Of a DNA stretch of 64,000 bases, positions 17,655 through 26,343 are shown one piece after another. The position numbers and the translations under genes were made by a program. This DNA comes from Chryseobacterium sp. MYb7. GTDB taxonomy: Bacteria > Bacteroidota > Bacteroidia > Flavobacteriales > Weeksellaceae. The stretch covers positions 1 through 64,000 of the forward strand of contig NZ_PCOU01000023.1 of assembly GCF_002979455.1 (NCBI RefSeq). The letters run 5' to 3'. Numbering within the stretch: the first letter of the stretch is position 1; every line of letters begins with the position of its first letter. The notes beneath the pieces were generated by a model. The model had not been told where the DNA came from and did no database searches. It saw only the letters and a list, made by a program, of their open reading frames with translations.

Positions 17655-20450
17655 TTATAAATTGAAATTGATTTCCATTCCGAAATAAGGATCATATGCT
17701 CCTTTTCTGTTGATGGTAAATCCGTTGATGTTATAAGGGGTATAATAGCTGAATAATCTGTTGACAAACATGGAAACAACCACCGCTTTATTTCTGAAGC
17801 TTTTGGTTACTTTCAGATTGAGATTCATTTCCATAGGTCTTCTGGTGGTATTGTATAAATTCTCATTCTGAGAAATCATCAGGCTTTCCAGGATAGTTCC
17901 TTTTACAGCATCCGGGTTGTAAATGAGAACAGTACCATTTTGATCTACATAATGGCTAGGAATCCCGCTCATAGGAAGAACTTTTCTCATAGAATACCAT
18001 GAAAACTGGAATGATGAAGAAAAAACAAGATCCAGGCGTAGAATATAGGTATCCAACATCAGATTGGTATTCAAAACTTCATTCACCGAATTGGGTTCCA
18101 TTCCTTCATATAATCCAAGATAAGGATAAGGCCTTCCGTTGATCAATAAATCTCTTCCTCTGTAGACCGGAATACTATTACCATATTTTGTGCGAAACCA
18201 CGCTCCATTTAAAGTAAACCTTGTATTAATTACAGGAATTCTATTGGAGGAATATTGAAATTCAATCCCTTCTTTATCCACTTTGCTTCCATTTCGCTGA
18301 GTAGTGTAAAGAAAGTTTTCATTCATTGTCTGATAGGGAAGTGTGTTCACATCCGGTGGGGAAGTGATGGCATCATGATTCAGTACTGAAGTATCATATT
18401 TTTTATACTTATACAAAGCATATTCATTCATAGAACGGAATGCATTGCGCATATTTTCTTTAAAAACAGTTACCGAAAGCTGATGTGCTCCCAGACTGAA
18501 ATCAACTCTTGCTTCAAATTTTTCATTCACAGCGGGTTCTATCTCCGGATTCTGTGGGTTGTAAATCAGTGTTTTATAATTGATTCTTCTGTAATTTGGA
18601 TTATTATGAAAATAATTCAGCTGCTGGATATCTTTGTAAATAAGTTCTGGATACAGAAGATTGAGATCAGGGAACAGACTTTGTTTTCCATATCCTAATG
18701 TTAAAGCTAAGGTTGCCTTTTTATTCATCAAATCAAAAGAGGGAAGTTCCCACTGGAAATTGGCTCTTGGATCTGCATACAATTTTCCGTTCATTTTGAA
18801 TTGGGAAGGCAAATTCATCATTGTATTCCCTCTGAGTCCTAATGCCAGTATAAGTTTATGTTTACCTGCTTGTAATGAGTTGACAGACTCCAAAAACAAT
18901 GCAGAAGTCATATAAGCAGGAATATCGCGGTATGCACGCGGTCTGAATGTCGCCTTGGGGTCAACAGGTCTGTAGATGTCAAATAATTGTCCTTTACCCC
19001 AATTTTTACTCATTTGCCAGTCAAATCCGGCATTGAACTCATGTGTTACCGATTTATAATTAATCTGAAAATTATTAATCATTTTGACAAACAGATCAAG
19101 TGGTTTTCCGTCTACTGTATAATTAGAAATGTAACGAGGTTCAGGATAATACCCATCATATTCTCCTGCAGTTGTTGAGAGAGGAAAAGCCGTTGCATTT
19201 TCAAGTTGAATAAATTTAGTCTGCTTGATTTTGTCAAATCTCTGGTTGACTGTTGCCTGAATTTCGGTAGAACGGTAGAATGAAGATTCATTTTTAGTAT
19301 AATTGAACAGGTTAGAAAGACTCAACAAATGATTATTCACTTCATAAGAATTAAGCTCAGACAAGTCTATATCAGGATCTGATTTTGAACCATCCAGAGA
19401 TCCTGTATAACCTAGATTACTTTGCCATTTTGCCGTTCCGTGATCATAATTCTTTTCTTTAATGATACTGAGGTGAGCCGTAATTCTTTTATAACTTTCC
19501 AAACGGTCTCTTGGGTCGGTCTTTGCATTCAGATAATCCAGACCTGTATTGATTTTGAGATCTTTTTCTTTGTTTTCAAAACCTTTGCTCACTGCAAAAA
19601 GCTTACTGTAGCCGTCTGCTTTAAATCTGGCTTTCCATTTTGTATATCCGGATTTGTTCGTGATTTTTACAATTCCTGAAGTCAGGTTTCCATAGATGAC
19701 GGAAGGGATTCCGCGGAGAACTTCCACACTTTCAATCTGATCTGTAGAAATGGTTCGCATATCTACACCGCTGGTTATATTGAGTCTGCGTTTCAGCCCG
19801 TTATTTGTTTTATCTAAAAAATCATAGGAATACTGCAGGTTGGCATTGGAGTTCAGCGGAGCACCATCCACCAAAAAAATAGTTCCCATCGAGGACGTAT
19901 TGTAATCTGTGCCGGGTCTTCCGGTTTCACGAAGACTGATTTTGTTAACCTGATTAAGAACCGGATCATTTGATCTTCCACCTGGAAGAAGTTCCAGAAG
20001 ATCGGAAAAACTTGACGGTTGCAAATGTTGCATAGCCCGCTGATTAATGATGGAAGAAGAGGTAAGTCCTTTTCCTTCTTTGGCAGTAATCACTACTTCT
20101 TCAATCGTATTGAGCTTTTCCTGAAATGGCAGAGTGAAAGTTTCTGTTTTTGTCACAAATATTTTATTGGAATACCCTGGAATTCCGTTTTTCCAGATTT
20201 CTATTTTATATTTTCCAGAAGTAAGTGGAATGATAGCACTTCCTTTATCATCGGTAGATACTGAATAGGAATTTTCTTCATTGGAAATCTTGATTTCAGA
20301 ACCTTTTATTAAGGATTGATCATTGTTTTTTACTTCAAAAGTGATTGTAAACTGTAGATTCTGTGACTTGACTGCTGTAATCGTAAGGATAAAAATAAAA
20401 AAACTGAGAAATCGGAGTCTCAAAGGGAATCGGGGGTCATTATGTATCAT
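17655..20450 (-). CDS. TonB-dependent outer membrane receptor
   Basis: A 931-residue receptor: signal peptide (about 1-29), a carboxypeptidase-regulatory-like domain (about 31-112), a TonB box-like EEVVITAKEG, a plug domain (about 125-265, with IFLVDGAPLN, IESVEVLRGIPSVIYGN and GIVKITNKSG), then a 22-strand-type barrel to the C-terminus. It is not of the SusC type, since the usual SusC signatures and a SusD partner are missing. It would import a ligand across the outer membrane with energy from TonB. The substrate is unknown; a metal chelate or peptide are options. It heads the operon running through DUF4876, DUF6850 and the cytochrome c peroxidase. Confidence 0.93.
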   Translation of the reverse strand: MIHNDPRFPLRLRFLSFFIFILTITAVKSQNLQFTITFEVKNNDQSLIKGSEIKISNEENSYSVSTDDKGSAIIPLTSGKYKIEIWKNGIPGYSNKIFVTKTETFTLPFQEKLNTIEEVVITAKEGKGLTSSSIINQRAMQHLQPSSFSDLLELLPGGRSNDPVLNQVNKISLRETGRPGTDYNTSSMGTIFLVDGAPLNSNANLQYSYDFLDKTNNGLKRRLNITSGVDMRTISTDQIESVEVLRGIPSVIYGNLTSGIVKITNKSGYTKWKARFKADGYSKLFAVSKGFENKEKDLKINTGLDYLNAKTDPRDRLESYKRITAHLSIIKEKNYDHGTAKWQSNLGYTGSLDGSKSDPDIDLSELNSYEVNNHLLSLSNLFNYTKNESSFYRSTEIQATVNQRFDKIKQTKFIQLENATAFPLSTTAGEYDGYYPEPRYISNYTVDGKPLDLFVKMINNFQINYKSVTHEFNAGFDWQMSKNWGKGQLFDIYRPVDPKATFRPRAYRDIPAYMTSALFLESVNSLQAGKHKLILALGLRGNTMMNLPSQFKMNGKLYADPRANFQWELPSFDLMNKKATLALTLGYGKQSLFPDLNLLYPELIYKDIQQLNYFHNNPNYRRINYKTLIYNPQNPEIEPAVNEKFEARVDFSLGAHQLSVTVFKENMRNAFRSMNEYALYKYKKYDTSVLNHDAITSPPDVNTLPYQTMNENFLYTTQRNGSKVDKEGIEFQYSSNRIPVINTRFTLNGAWFRTKYGNSIPVYRGRDLLINGRPYPYLGLYEGMEPNSVNEVLNTNLMLDTYILRLDLVFSSSFQFSWYSMRKVLPMSGIPSHYVDQNGTVLIYNPDAVKGTILESLMISQNENLYNTTRRPMEMNLNLKVTKSFRNKAVVVSMFVNRLFSYYTPYNINGFTINRKGAYDPYFGMEINFNL

Positions 20451-20468
20451 CTGGCATTATTCTTTCGG

Positions 20469-20476
20469 CAAAAGTA
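20469..20476 (-). promoter_or_regulatory. -7 box of the receptor operon
   Basis: TACTTTTG on the minus strand, an exact TAnnTTTG match, ends 18 bp before the receptor ATG. A -33 box at normal spacing is not evident. Confidence 0.5.
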
Positions 20477-20690
20477 GGAGCCTCAATACTAGTTTGCTAA
20501 TCTTATTTAGAATAATTTAAAATAAATGACAAGAATCATTTTTGTGATTTTAATATATTTTTTTCTAAAAGATAAAATGGAATAGCGTAAAATGATAAAT
20601 AATAATGGATTACATAATTTTAATAGTTTTAAATCGAAATTTATTTCCAATTCTTTTTTGTGGAGTTATTTTAAATGTGAGACAAAAAAA
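20477..20690. other. AT-rich intergenic stretch with no gene seen
   Basis: With the flanking promoter box and terminator this makes the 300-bp gap between the receptor operon and the lipase-like gene. It is strongly AT-rich; I see no convincing coding frame or further structure in it. Confidence 0.6.
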
Positions 20691-20710
20691 GCACTTCATC
20701 GCTGAAGTGC
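20691..20710 (-). terminator. Terminator of the lipase-like gene
   Basis: Perfect stem gcacttca/tgaagtgc with a TCGC loop; on the minus strand it is followed by seven T. It lies 41 bp after the stop at 20752. Confidence 0.85.
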
Positions 20711-20751
20711 CAAAAATTAACTTGAAATGAGATTATTGAAGAGGATTGTTG

Positions 20752-22710
20752 CTAGAGTTTTATTTTTTTATTGATGACTTTTCCGTTAGAAAGTGTGATT
20801 TGTACCAGATATACTCCTGATTCCAGGCTTCTGGATTCAAACAATGGCTGGTTTACTTCCTGCTGAACAATCAGAGCACCGGAAATACTGTAGATGCTAA
20901 TATTTTTAATGTCATTGCTGGCTCTGGCTACAATTTGTTGTTTTTGAGCATAGATATCAGTGTTGTTTTCTGGTGAAGGAGTACCGCCAACCGCTTTACT
21001 GAACTGAAGATTATAATAAGGCGTAACTACTTCAAACGTATAGTTTTTATTTTCCAGATCCTGAATATTGATTCCCCCGGCTTCATGATATTGTTTTTGG
21101 GAAATACTTTTGATCAGCGTTTTATTTTCGTCAAAAATATTCACTGCAGTAAGTTCTTCCTGATCCACTTTTAATTGGAGAACTGATGCATTCGTAGATT
21201 GTACGATTTCGTTTTCAGCAACTTCTTTAGGGGTATTTTTGATGTACGGGATTATTTTGTTTTCATTGTTTTCTGATACTTTTAATAAATAAACTCCGTC
21301 TTTTAAAGTTGATAAATTATGGTCATTGGCAGCTCTGCTCTGTGCTTTTTCTTTATTAAAATCTGTAATTTCAACCAGCTGCATATTTCCTAGATCCGGT
21401 TTTATCTGTGAAGATAGAAGGGTAGGCTTGTCAGAAGTTTTCTCTGCCGATTGCTTACCGAAAATTGATCCTGCAATAGCCCATTCATTAAGAAGTCCAC
21501 CGCTTCTCAACGTATTGAATTTCGCATTGGAAGCTAAAGTAAATGGCAGAATTCCTCCCACATGTCCTAGTGGTCCCCAGTAGAAAGAATCCAGTTTGTA
21601 TTTATTCAGATCCCACCATGGATAATATCCGCGCTGAACATCAATTGTTTTGGAAGTATTTTCCGGCGGAATAGCTAAATCTATAGTAGAATGCCCCAAT
21701 GTCATCGGTGTTTTATTATACCAGTCGTACACATCCTTAGGCTTCATACATAGTCTGAGCTTGTTATTGGGATTATTGGTGACATCATTCACGAAGCTGG
21801 GTGTAAAGAGCTTTCTCCATATGACAGGACCCCACAAAAGTCCGCCATTATCCTGAACAACATGATAATTGTATTTGTCGAGATATTCCGCAGAAATAAC
21901 TTCTGAAATGTTGTTAGTATAGGTTTTATATCCTGTGTTATTGCAGGTGTGAAGAACATTTGCCAGGAATGAAGTAAACGGATAAATATCTTTTTCCAGG
22001 ACGCCTTTATTTAAAGTTACTCCGGAAAAATCATACGGTCCGTCTCCCATATACGCATATTTGAATTTTATATTATTGGGATTCGAAATGCTTAATCTTT
22101 TTAGGGTAGACATGGCAGCATGTGCACCCTGAGAATATCCGGCTAAGAAATATTCGTCATAACGTTTAATGTTCAATTGTGCCAATACTTTATTGGCAGC
22201 AGTAACGAAATCAATGGTTGCACCGGCTTCTGTAGCGTAATCCACATAAGGATGGACTCCGTCACCAGATCCCATACCTACATAGTCAGGTGCCATTAGA
22301 ATATAACCGTTGAGTACATAAGATAGTTCTACAACAAATCCTGCAGTTAAAGCTCCTTTGAAATTGGAAGGAACATTATCTCTGCTGTCCGTTGTTCCGT
22401 GATCTGATACCACCGTTGAAAGTTTGAAAGGTACATTAGGATACATAAGCAATCCGGTTGCTTTTACAAGTACATTGTTTTCATTTTTGGTGTAGTAAGT
22501 AATCTTGTATCCTTTCAGACCAATATTAAAGCTGTTTAGATAACTTGAAAATTCCGGTGCATTCTGATCGCCAAGATTATTGGCTATAAAATTGATAACT
22601 CCCTGTGGGGTAAGATCCAGTTTCTGTTCGGCGCTTACAACATCGCCGGCTTGTTGTGCAAAATAGAATGGGGCCGCAAGACCCAATAAAAAAGTCGTAA
22701 TTTTTTTCAT
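20752..22710 (-). CDS. Secreted alpha/beta hydrolase (lipase-like) with T9SS sorting domain
   Basis: A 652-residue protein: signal peptide (1-18), an alpha/beta hydrolase domain to about residue 430 and a C-terminal T9SS type A sorting domain (about 580-652, with ISIYSISGALIVQQ and ESGVYLVQITLSNGK, ending KKIKL). The nucleophile elbow is GYSQGAH with Ser193, preceded by MAPDYVGMGSGDGVHPY, the layout of the secretory lipase group of fungal and bacterial enzymes. It should cleave esters outside the cell after export by T9SS, whose machinery lies elsewhere. A linker of about 130 residues joins the two parts. Lipid, polyester or other ester substrates cannot be told apart from sequence. Confidence 0.85.
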   Translation of the reverse strand: MKKITTFLLGLAAPFYFAQQAGDVVSAEQKLDLTPQGVINFIANNLGDQNAPEFSSYLNSFNIGLKGYKITYYTKNENNVLVKATGLLMYPNVPFKLSTVVSDHGTTDSRDNVPSNFKGALTAGFVVELSYVLNGYILMAPDYVGMGSGDGVHPYVDYATEAGATIDFVTAANKVLAQLNIKRYDEYFLAGYSQGAHAAMSTLKRLSISNPNNIKFKYAYMGDGPYDFSGVTLNKGVLEKDIYPFTSFLANVLHTCNNTGYKTYTNNISEVISAEYLDKYNYHVVQDNGGLLWGPVIWRKLFTPSFVNDVTNNPNNKLRLCMKPKDVYDWYNKTPMTLGHSTIDLAIPPENTSKTIDVQRGYYPWWDLNKYKLDSFYWGPLGHVGGILPFTLASNAKFNTLRSGGLLNEWAIAGSIFGKQSAEKTSDKPTLLSSQIKPDLGNMQLVEITDFNKEKAQSRAANDHNLSTLKDGVYLLKVSENNENKIIPYIKNTPKEVAENEIVQSTNASVLQLKVDQEELTAVNIFDENKTLIKSISQKQYHEAGGINIQDLENKNYTFEVVTPYYNLQFSKAVGGTPSPENNTDIYAQKQQIVARASNDIKNISIYSISGALIVQQEVNQPLFESRSLESGVYLVQITLSNGKVINKKIKL

Positions 22711-22823
22711 ATTGATGATTTTTTGTGTTCATTAAGGTAATAACTTTAATAAATTGACAAAAATATTATAGCATCAATAATTATTCATTGAATATCAATT
22801 CTCTGAAAAGTGAGTAAAATAAA

Positions 22824-22848
22824 AGAGTCTGACCATTGGCCAGACTCT
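22824..22848 (-). terminator. Terminator of the acyl-CoA dehydrogenase gene
   Basis: Stem agagtctg/cagactct; on the minus strand it is followed by a T run. It is placed 23 bp after the stop. Confidence 0.75.
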
Positions 22849-22870
22849 TTATTTATAAGTTTGTCTTTTT

Positions 22871-24049
22871 TTAGAAAGCGTTAATTCCTGTAATATCTAA
22901 ACCAGTGATTAACAAATGAACGTCATGAGTTCCTTCATAAGTAATTACAGATTCCAGGTTCGCGGCATGTCTCATCATTGGGAACTCACCCATGATTCCC
23001 ATACCACCAAGGATCTGTCTTGATTCTCTTGCAATTTCAATAGCCATGTTTACGTTGTTACGTTTAGCCATAGAGATTTGAGCCGGAGTTGCTTTGTGGG
23101 CATTTTTAAGATTTCCTAACTGAAGACATAATAGCTGAGCTTTTGTAATCTCTGTTAAGAATTCAGCTAATTTTTTTTGCTGAAGCTGGTAAGAAGCGAT
23201 TGGTTTTCCAAACTGTTTTCTTTCCTTAGAATACTGAACAGCAGTACAGTGGCAATCAATAGCAGCACCAATTACCCCCCATGAGATTCCGTATCTTGCA
23301 GAGTTCAGACAAGAAAGAGGTCCCTTTAGTCCGGTTACTCCAGGAAGAAGGTTCTCTTTCGGAACTTTTACATCATTAAATACCAGTTCTCCTGTTTTGG
23401 AAGCTCTTAAACTCCATTTATTGTGTGTTTCAGGAGTGGTGAAACCTTCCATTCCTCTTTCAACGATTAATCCCTGTACTTTTCCTTCCTCATTTTTCGC
23501 CCATACTACAGCGATATCGCAAAGTGGAGAGTTGGTGATCCACATTTTAGCACCATTTAAAAGATAATGATCTCCCATATCTTTAAAATAAGTTTCCATA
23601 GAACTTGGGTCTGAACCATGGTTAGGCTCTGTCAATCCAAAAGATCCGATCATTTCTCCGGCAGCAAGCTTAGGAAGATATTTCATTTTCTGTTCCTCAG
23701 AACCGAATTCGTTGATAGGAAACATCACCAAAGAGCTCTGTACTGAAGCAGCAGAACGTACTGCAGAATCTCCTCTTTCCAACTCCTGCATAATCAGACC
23801 ATAAGAAATCTGATCTAATCCTGAACCGCCATACTCAACAGGGATATAAGGTCCTAATGCCCCGATTTTCCCCAATTCTCTCATCAGATTAGGAATATCT
23901 GTATGATTTTGTGCGGCCTGATCTATCTGCGGCATTACAAAACTTTCAACCCAGTCTCTTACAGATTGGCGGATTAGTTTGTGTTCTTCAGTAAGTAAAG
24001 CATCAATTCCGTAATAATCAGGGATGCTTGTAAGAGGATAATATGACAT
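22871..24049 (-). CDS. Glutaryl-CoA dehydrogenase-like acyl-CoA dehydrogenase
   Basis: A 392-residue flavoprotein of the acyl-CoA dehydrogenase family. GSFGLTEPNHGSDPSSM, WITNSPLCDIAVVWAK and RQILGGMGIMGEFPMMRH are FAD and substrate motifs; the catalytic base is E372 in ITYEGTHDVH, and the tail LDITGINAF is nearly that of glutaryl-CoA dehydrogenases (ITGIQAF). It would convert glutaryl-CoA to crotonyl-CoA in lysine and tryptophan breakdown, passing electrons to electron transfer flavoprotein. It has its own terminator and no pathway neighbours here. The glutaryl specificity is likely but rests on overall resemblance. Confidence 0.88.
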   Translation of the reverse strand: MSYYPLTSIPDYYGIDALLTEEHKLIRQSVRDWVESFVMPQIDQAAQNHTDIPNLMRELGKIGALGPYIPVEYGGSGLDQISYGLIMQELERGDSAVRSAASVQSSLVMFPINEFGSEEQKMKYLPKLAAGEMIGSFGLTEPNHGSDPSSMETYFKDMGDHYLLNGAKMWITNSPLCDIAVVWAKNEEGKVQGLIVERGMEGFTTPETHNKWSLRASKTGELVFNDVKVPKENLLPGVTGLKGPLSCLNSARYGISWGVIGAAIDCHCTAVQYSKERKQFGKPIASYQLQQKKLAEFLTEITKAQLLCLQLGNLKNAHKATPAQISMAKRNNVNMAIEIARESRQILGGMGIMGEFPMMRHAANLESVITYEGTHDVHLLITGLDITGINAF

Positions 24050-24177
24050 GATTTTTTGATTTGGTTAAAAGTAACATTTTTCGTGGTGTCTGAAAAGTTT
24101 TTTTAGAAACTTATTTTGTTGTTGGTTTCCAGATATATAATGCTACTTTATTGATGATTTGGGTTAAATTTATATTT

Positions 24178-24966
24178 TTATGACTCCTCATCATTTGAGA
24201 TGGGATACTGATTGGTAGAATTATGAACTTCAGTTTTAAATTTGTACAGATAAGGCGCTTTATTGGCTGAACCGTCATAGAGCTTTTCCATTCTGTCAAG
24301 GATATTTAAACTTAAAATTTTTCGCTGAAAGTTATTTCTTCTGAATTTCTGTCCTAAAATAGTTTCATAGAGAGCCTGAAGGTCTTTCATTGTAAATTTT
24401 TCCGGAAGCAGGTTACTTGCTGCCACTTCCGTATTGATGTTCATTCTCAGATATTCCAGACCGGTTTCTATAATTCTGTCATGATCGAAAGCCATTTTGG
24501 GCAGGTTATTCACTTCAAACCATTCACAGCTTTCGTTGAAAGCATCAGGAAAAGTATCTGTTAATGAAAAATCAATAAGGCTGCAATAGCCTACTGTCAC
24601 AAAGCGCTGGAAAATCCAGTGGTCTTCAGGTACGGTTATTCCTTTATTTTGAAGAAGAATCTGATGAACATTATTTTCTGTACGGTCTATTCTTCCAAAC
24701 GTGTGAAACTGTTTCAAAAATAAACCTTTAAGATGGGTTCTTTCATATAAAACCCTTTCAGCAGCTTCTCTAAGATCTTCGTCATTGAAAACAAAACCAC
24801 CTGGAAGTGACCACAGATCCAGATCATGATATTTTAAAAGCAGAACTTTCAGAATATTATTATGAAAGCCGAATATGGTGCAGTCTACAGAAATATGTGC
24901 TACGAAATCTTTAGTATCGATAAGTTCCCGAAGCGTTTCTTTACTTTTTGTGTCTTTGATTTTCAT
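24178..24966 (-). CDS. Nudix-type transcriptional regulator (NrtR/AraR-like)
   Basis: A 262-residue protein with an N-terminal Nudix fold (about 22-150) and a C-terminal winged-helix region (about 160-235, with KFTMKDLQALYETILGQKFRRNNFQRKI). The Nudix box begins normally (GFVFNDE) but continues RVLYERTHL where the family needs REUxEExGU: two Glu and the Gly are replaced. This suggests loss of hydrolase activity and use of the fold as a ligand sensor, as in AraR/NrtR regulators of sugar and NAD genes in Bacteroidota. It lies 16 bp after the MFS gene in one operon. The divergent glucan locus is the obvious regulatory target, which is inference. Confidence 0.8.
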   Translation of the reverse strand: MKIKDTKSKETLRELIDTKDFVAHISVDCTIFGFHNNILKVLLLKYHDLDLWSLPGGFVFNDEDLREAAERVLYERTHLKGLFLKQFHTFGRIDRTENNVHQILLQNKGITVPEDHWIFQRFVTVGYCSLIDFSLTDTFPDAFNESCEWFEVNNLPKMAFDHDRIIETGLEYLRMNINTEVAASNLLPEKFTMKDLQALYETILGQKFRRNNFQRKILSLNILDRMEKLYDGSANKAPYLYKFKTEVHNSTNQYPISNDEES

Positions 24967-24982
24967 GGTAGTAAAAATAAAA

Positions 24983-26167
24983 CTATTTTCTATTTGTGAC
25001 AGTAAAATATATTAAACTAATCACAAAAAGCAGAATTACAGAGGATAAGATGTATAATGGATAGTAATTTAACAGCTGTTTTTCAAATAAAATGGCCATA
25101 ATAATTGAACTGACAGAGCTTCCCAGGGAAGAAAAAATCACAATTAGAGATGTGAACAGATTGATTTTATCTTTGTCCACCTGAGCAATCATTTTCGAGT
25201 TGATAACAGGGTAGAGTGGCGAAAGGAACAGACCAATAACCGGAAACAAAAAAAGAAGCATTCTGGAATCTTCTGATTCAAAATATTGTATGCTAACGAT
25301 AGTGACCAGTAATGCGATGATCAGAATCATGCATGTAATGTAATATTTTGGCAGTGCAAATCTTTTGATAATATTAGCAGTAGCCGTTCTTCCGGCATAA
25401 GAAAAAAGGGATAGGAAAGAAGTAGCCTGAAGAGCAAAAAAAGAATTGACTTTCAGATGGTTTTTGTAAAAAGAAGGCAGCCACGAATTGAATCCCTGTT
25501 CTACAAAAACGATAAAAAATACGACTCCTAGAAATAAAGCTACAGCTGGGGTAGTAAATCCTGATAACTCAGAGAGAATACTTTTGTTTTCCATAGGCTT
25601 GGATTCTACTATTTCTATTTTTGAAAGCAGAAAGATGGTAAACACAGCTAGTAAAGCAATTAATAAGAAGCCAAATTTCCAGAATTCTGAATACTGACTG
25701 GAAATGATCCACCCAAATCCGGTATTCACCACGAAAATTCCGATCATAAAAGACGCTTCCACATTATTCATGGTTTTGGCCAAGGATTTTTCATCCGAAA
25801 TATTATTCCTGATGATCCCAAAAACACAGATCTTACCAATGGCAAAACAGGCTCCTATGATAGCAAACCACAATTTATAAAACCAGAAAACTTCTACAAA
25901 TGGAAGAAGGCAAGAGCAGAGCCCAACAATCGTCAAAGCTAAAATCAATGCTTTTTTAGGTCCGGTTTTGTTAATAAAGCTCACCGCAAAAAGCGAAATA
26001 AAAGCAATAGGTAAATCTTTAAAAGACTCCAGCAGCCCCAGTTCTCCATAAGTGATTTTCTCCTGAGATAACTGCAGAATCACAAGTCCCATGCAGTTTA
26101 AAACCATTGAAAAAATAAGAAAGGTAAGTTTTAAGGGAAGGGAAATTTTAGAAGGCTTGACGATCAT
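24983..26167 (-). CDS. MFS transporter, probably for a sugar
   Basis: A 394-residue membrane protein with about 12 hydrophobic segments and the major facilitator pattern: INKTGPKKALIL between TM2 and TM3, a charged central loop (SKIEIVESKPMENK) and a second six-helix half. It moves a small solute across the inner membrane. The substrate is not visible in the sequence; its position upstream of a Nudix-type regulator and divergent from the glucan locus suggests a sugar, perhaps glucose or a disaccharide. The 176-bp gap to susC holds the divergent promoters. Confidence 0.85.
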   Translation of the reverse strand: MIVKPSKISLPLKLTFLIFSMVLNCMGLVILQLSQEKITYGELGLLESFKDLPIAFISLFAVSFINKTGPKKALILALTIVGLCSCLLPFVEVFWFYKLWFAIIGACFAIGKICVFGIIRNNISDEKSLAKTMNNVEASFMIGIFVVNTGFGWIISSQYSEFWKFGFLLIALLAVFTIFLLSKIEIVESKPMENKSILSELSGFTTPAVALFLGVVFFIVFVEQGFNSWLPSFYKNHLKVNSFFALQATSFLSLFSYAGRTATANIIKRFALPKYYITCMILIIALLVTIVSIQYFESEDSRMLLFLFPVIGLFLSPLYPVINSKMIAQVDKDKINLFTSLIVIFSSLGSSVSSIIMAILFEKQLLNYYPLYILSSVILLFVISLIYFTVTNRK

Positions 26168-26312
26168 TTTGGGAGATAACTTTATTAATTTTTTATGATA
26201 TTTTATGAAATATTGATGCGAAGATAGGGCTTCTAACCCTGAAAAATAAAAGAAAAATTAAAATATTTATGAATAGAATGTTAATTAATTAAAAAAAAAT
26301 ATATTTTTATTG

Positions 26313-26325
26313 TCTCAATTTGAGA
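26313..26325. promoter_or_regulatory. Palindrome upstream of susC, possible operator
   Basis: tctcaa-t-ttgaga is a perfect 6-1-6 dyad ending 18 bp before the SusC start in the divergent control region. It could bind the nearby Nudix-type regulator; there is no direct evidence for that. Confidence 0.35.
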
Positions 26326-26343
26326 ATTAAACAATAACTGTAT

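Noticed and set aside
24111-24299. 62-residue minus-strand frame
   Set aside because: Overlaps the end of the Nudix gene in another frame and holds no motif.
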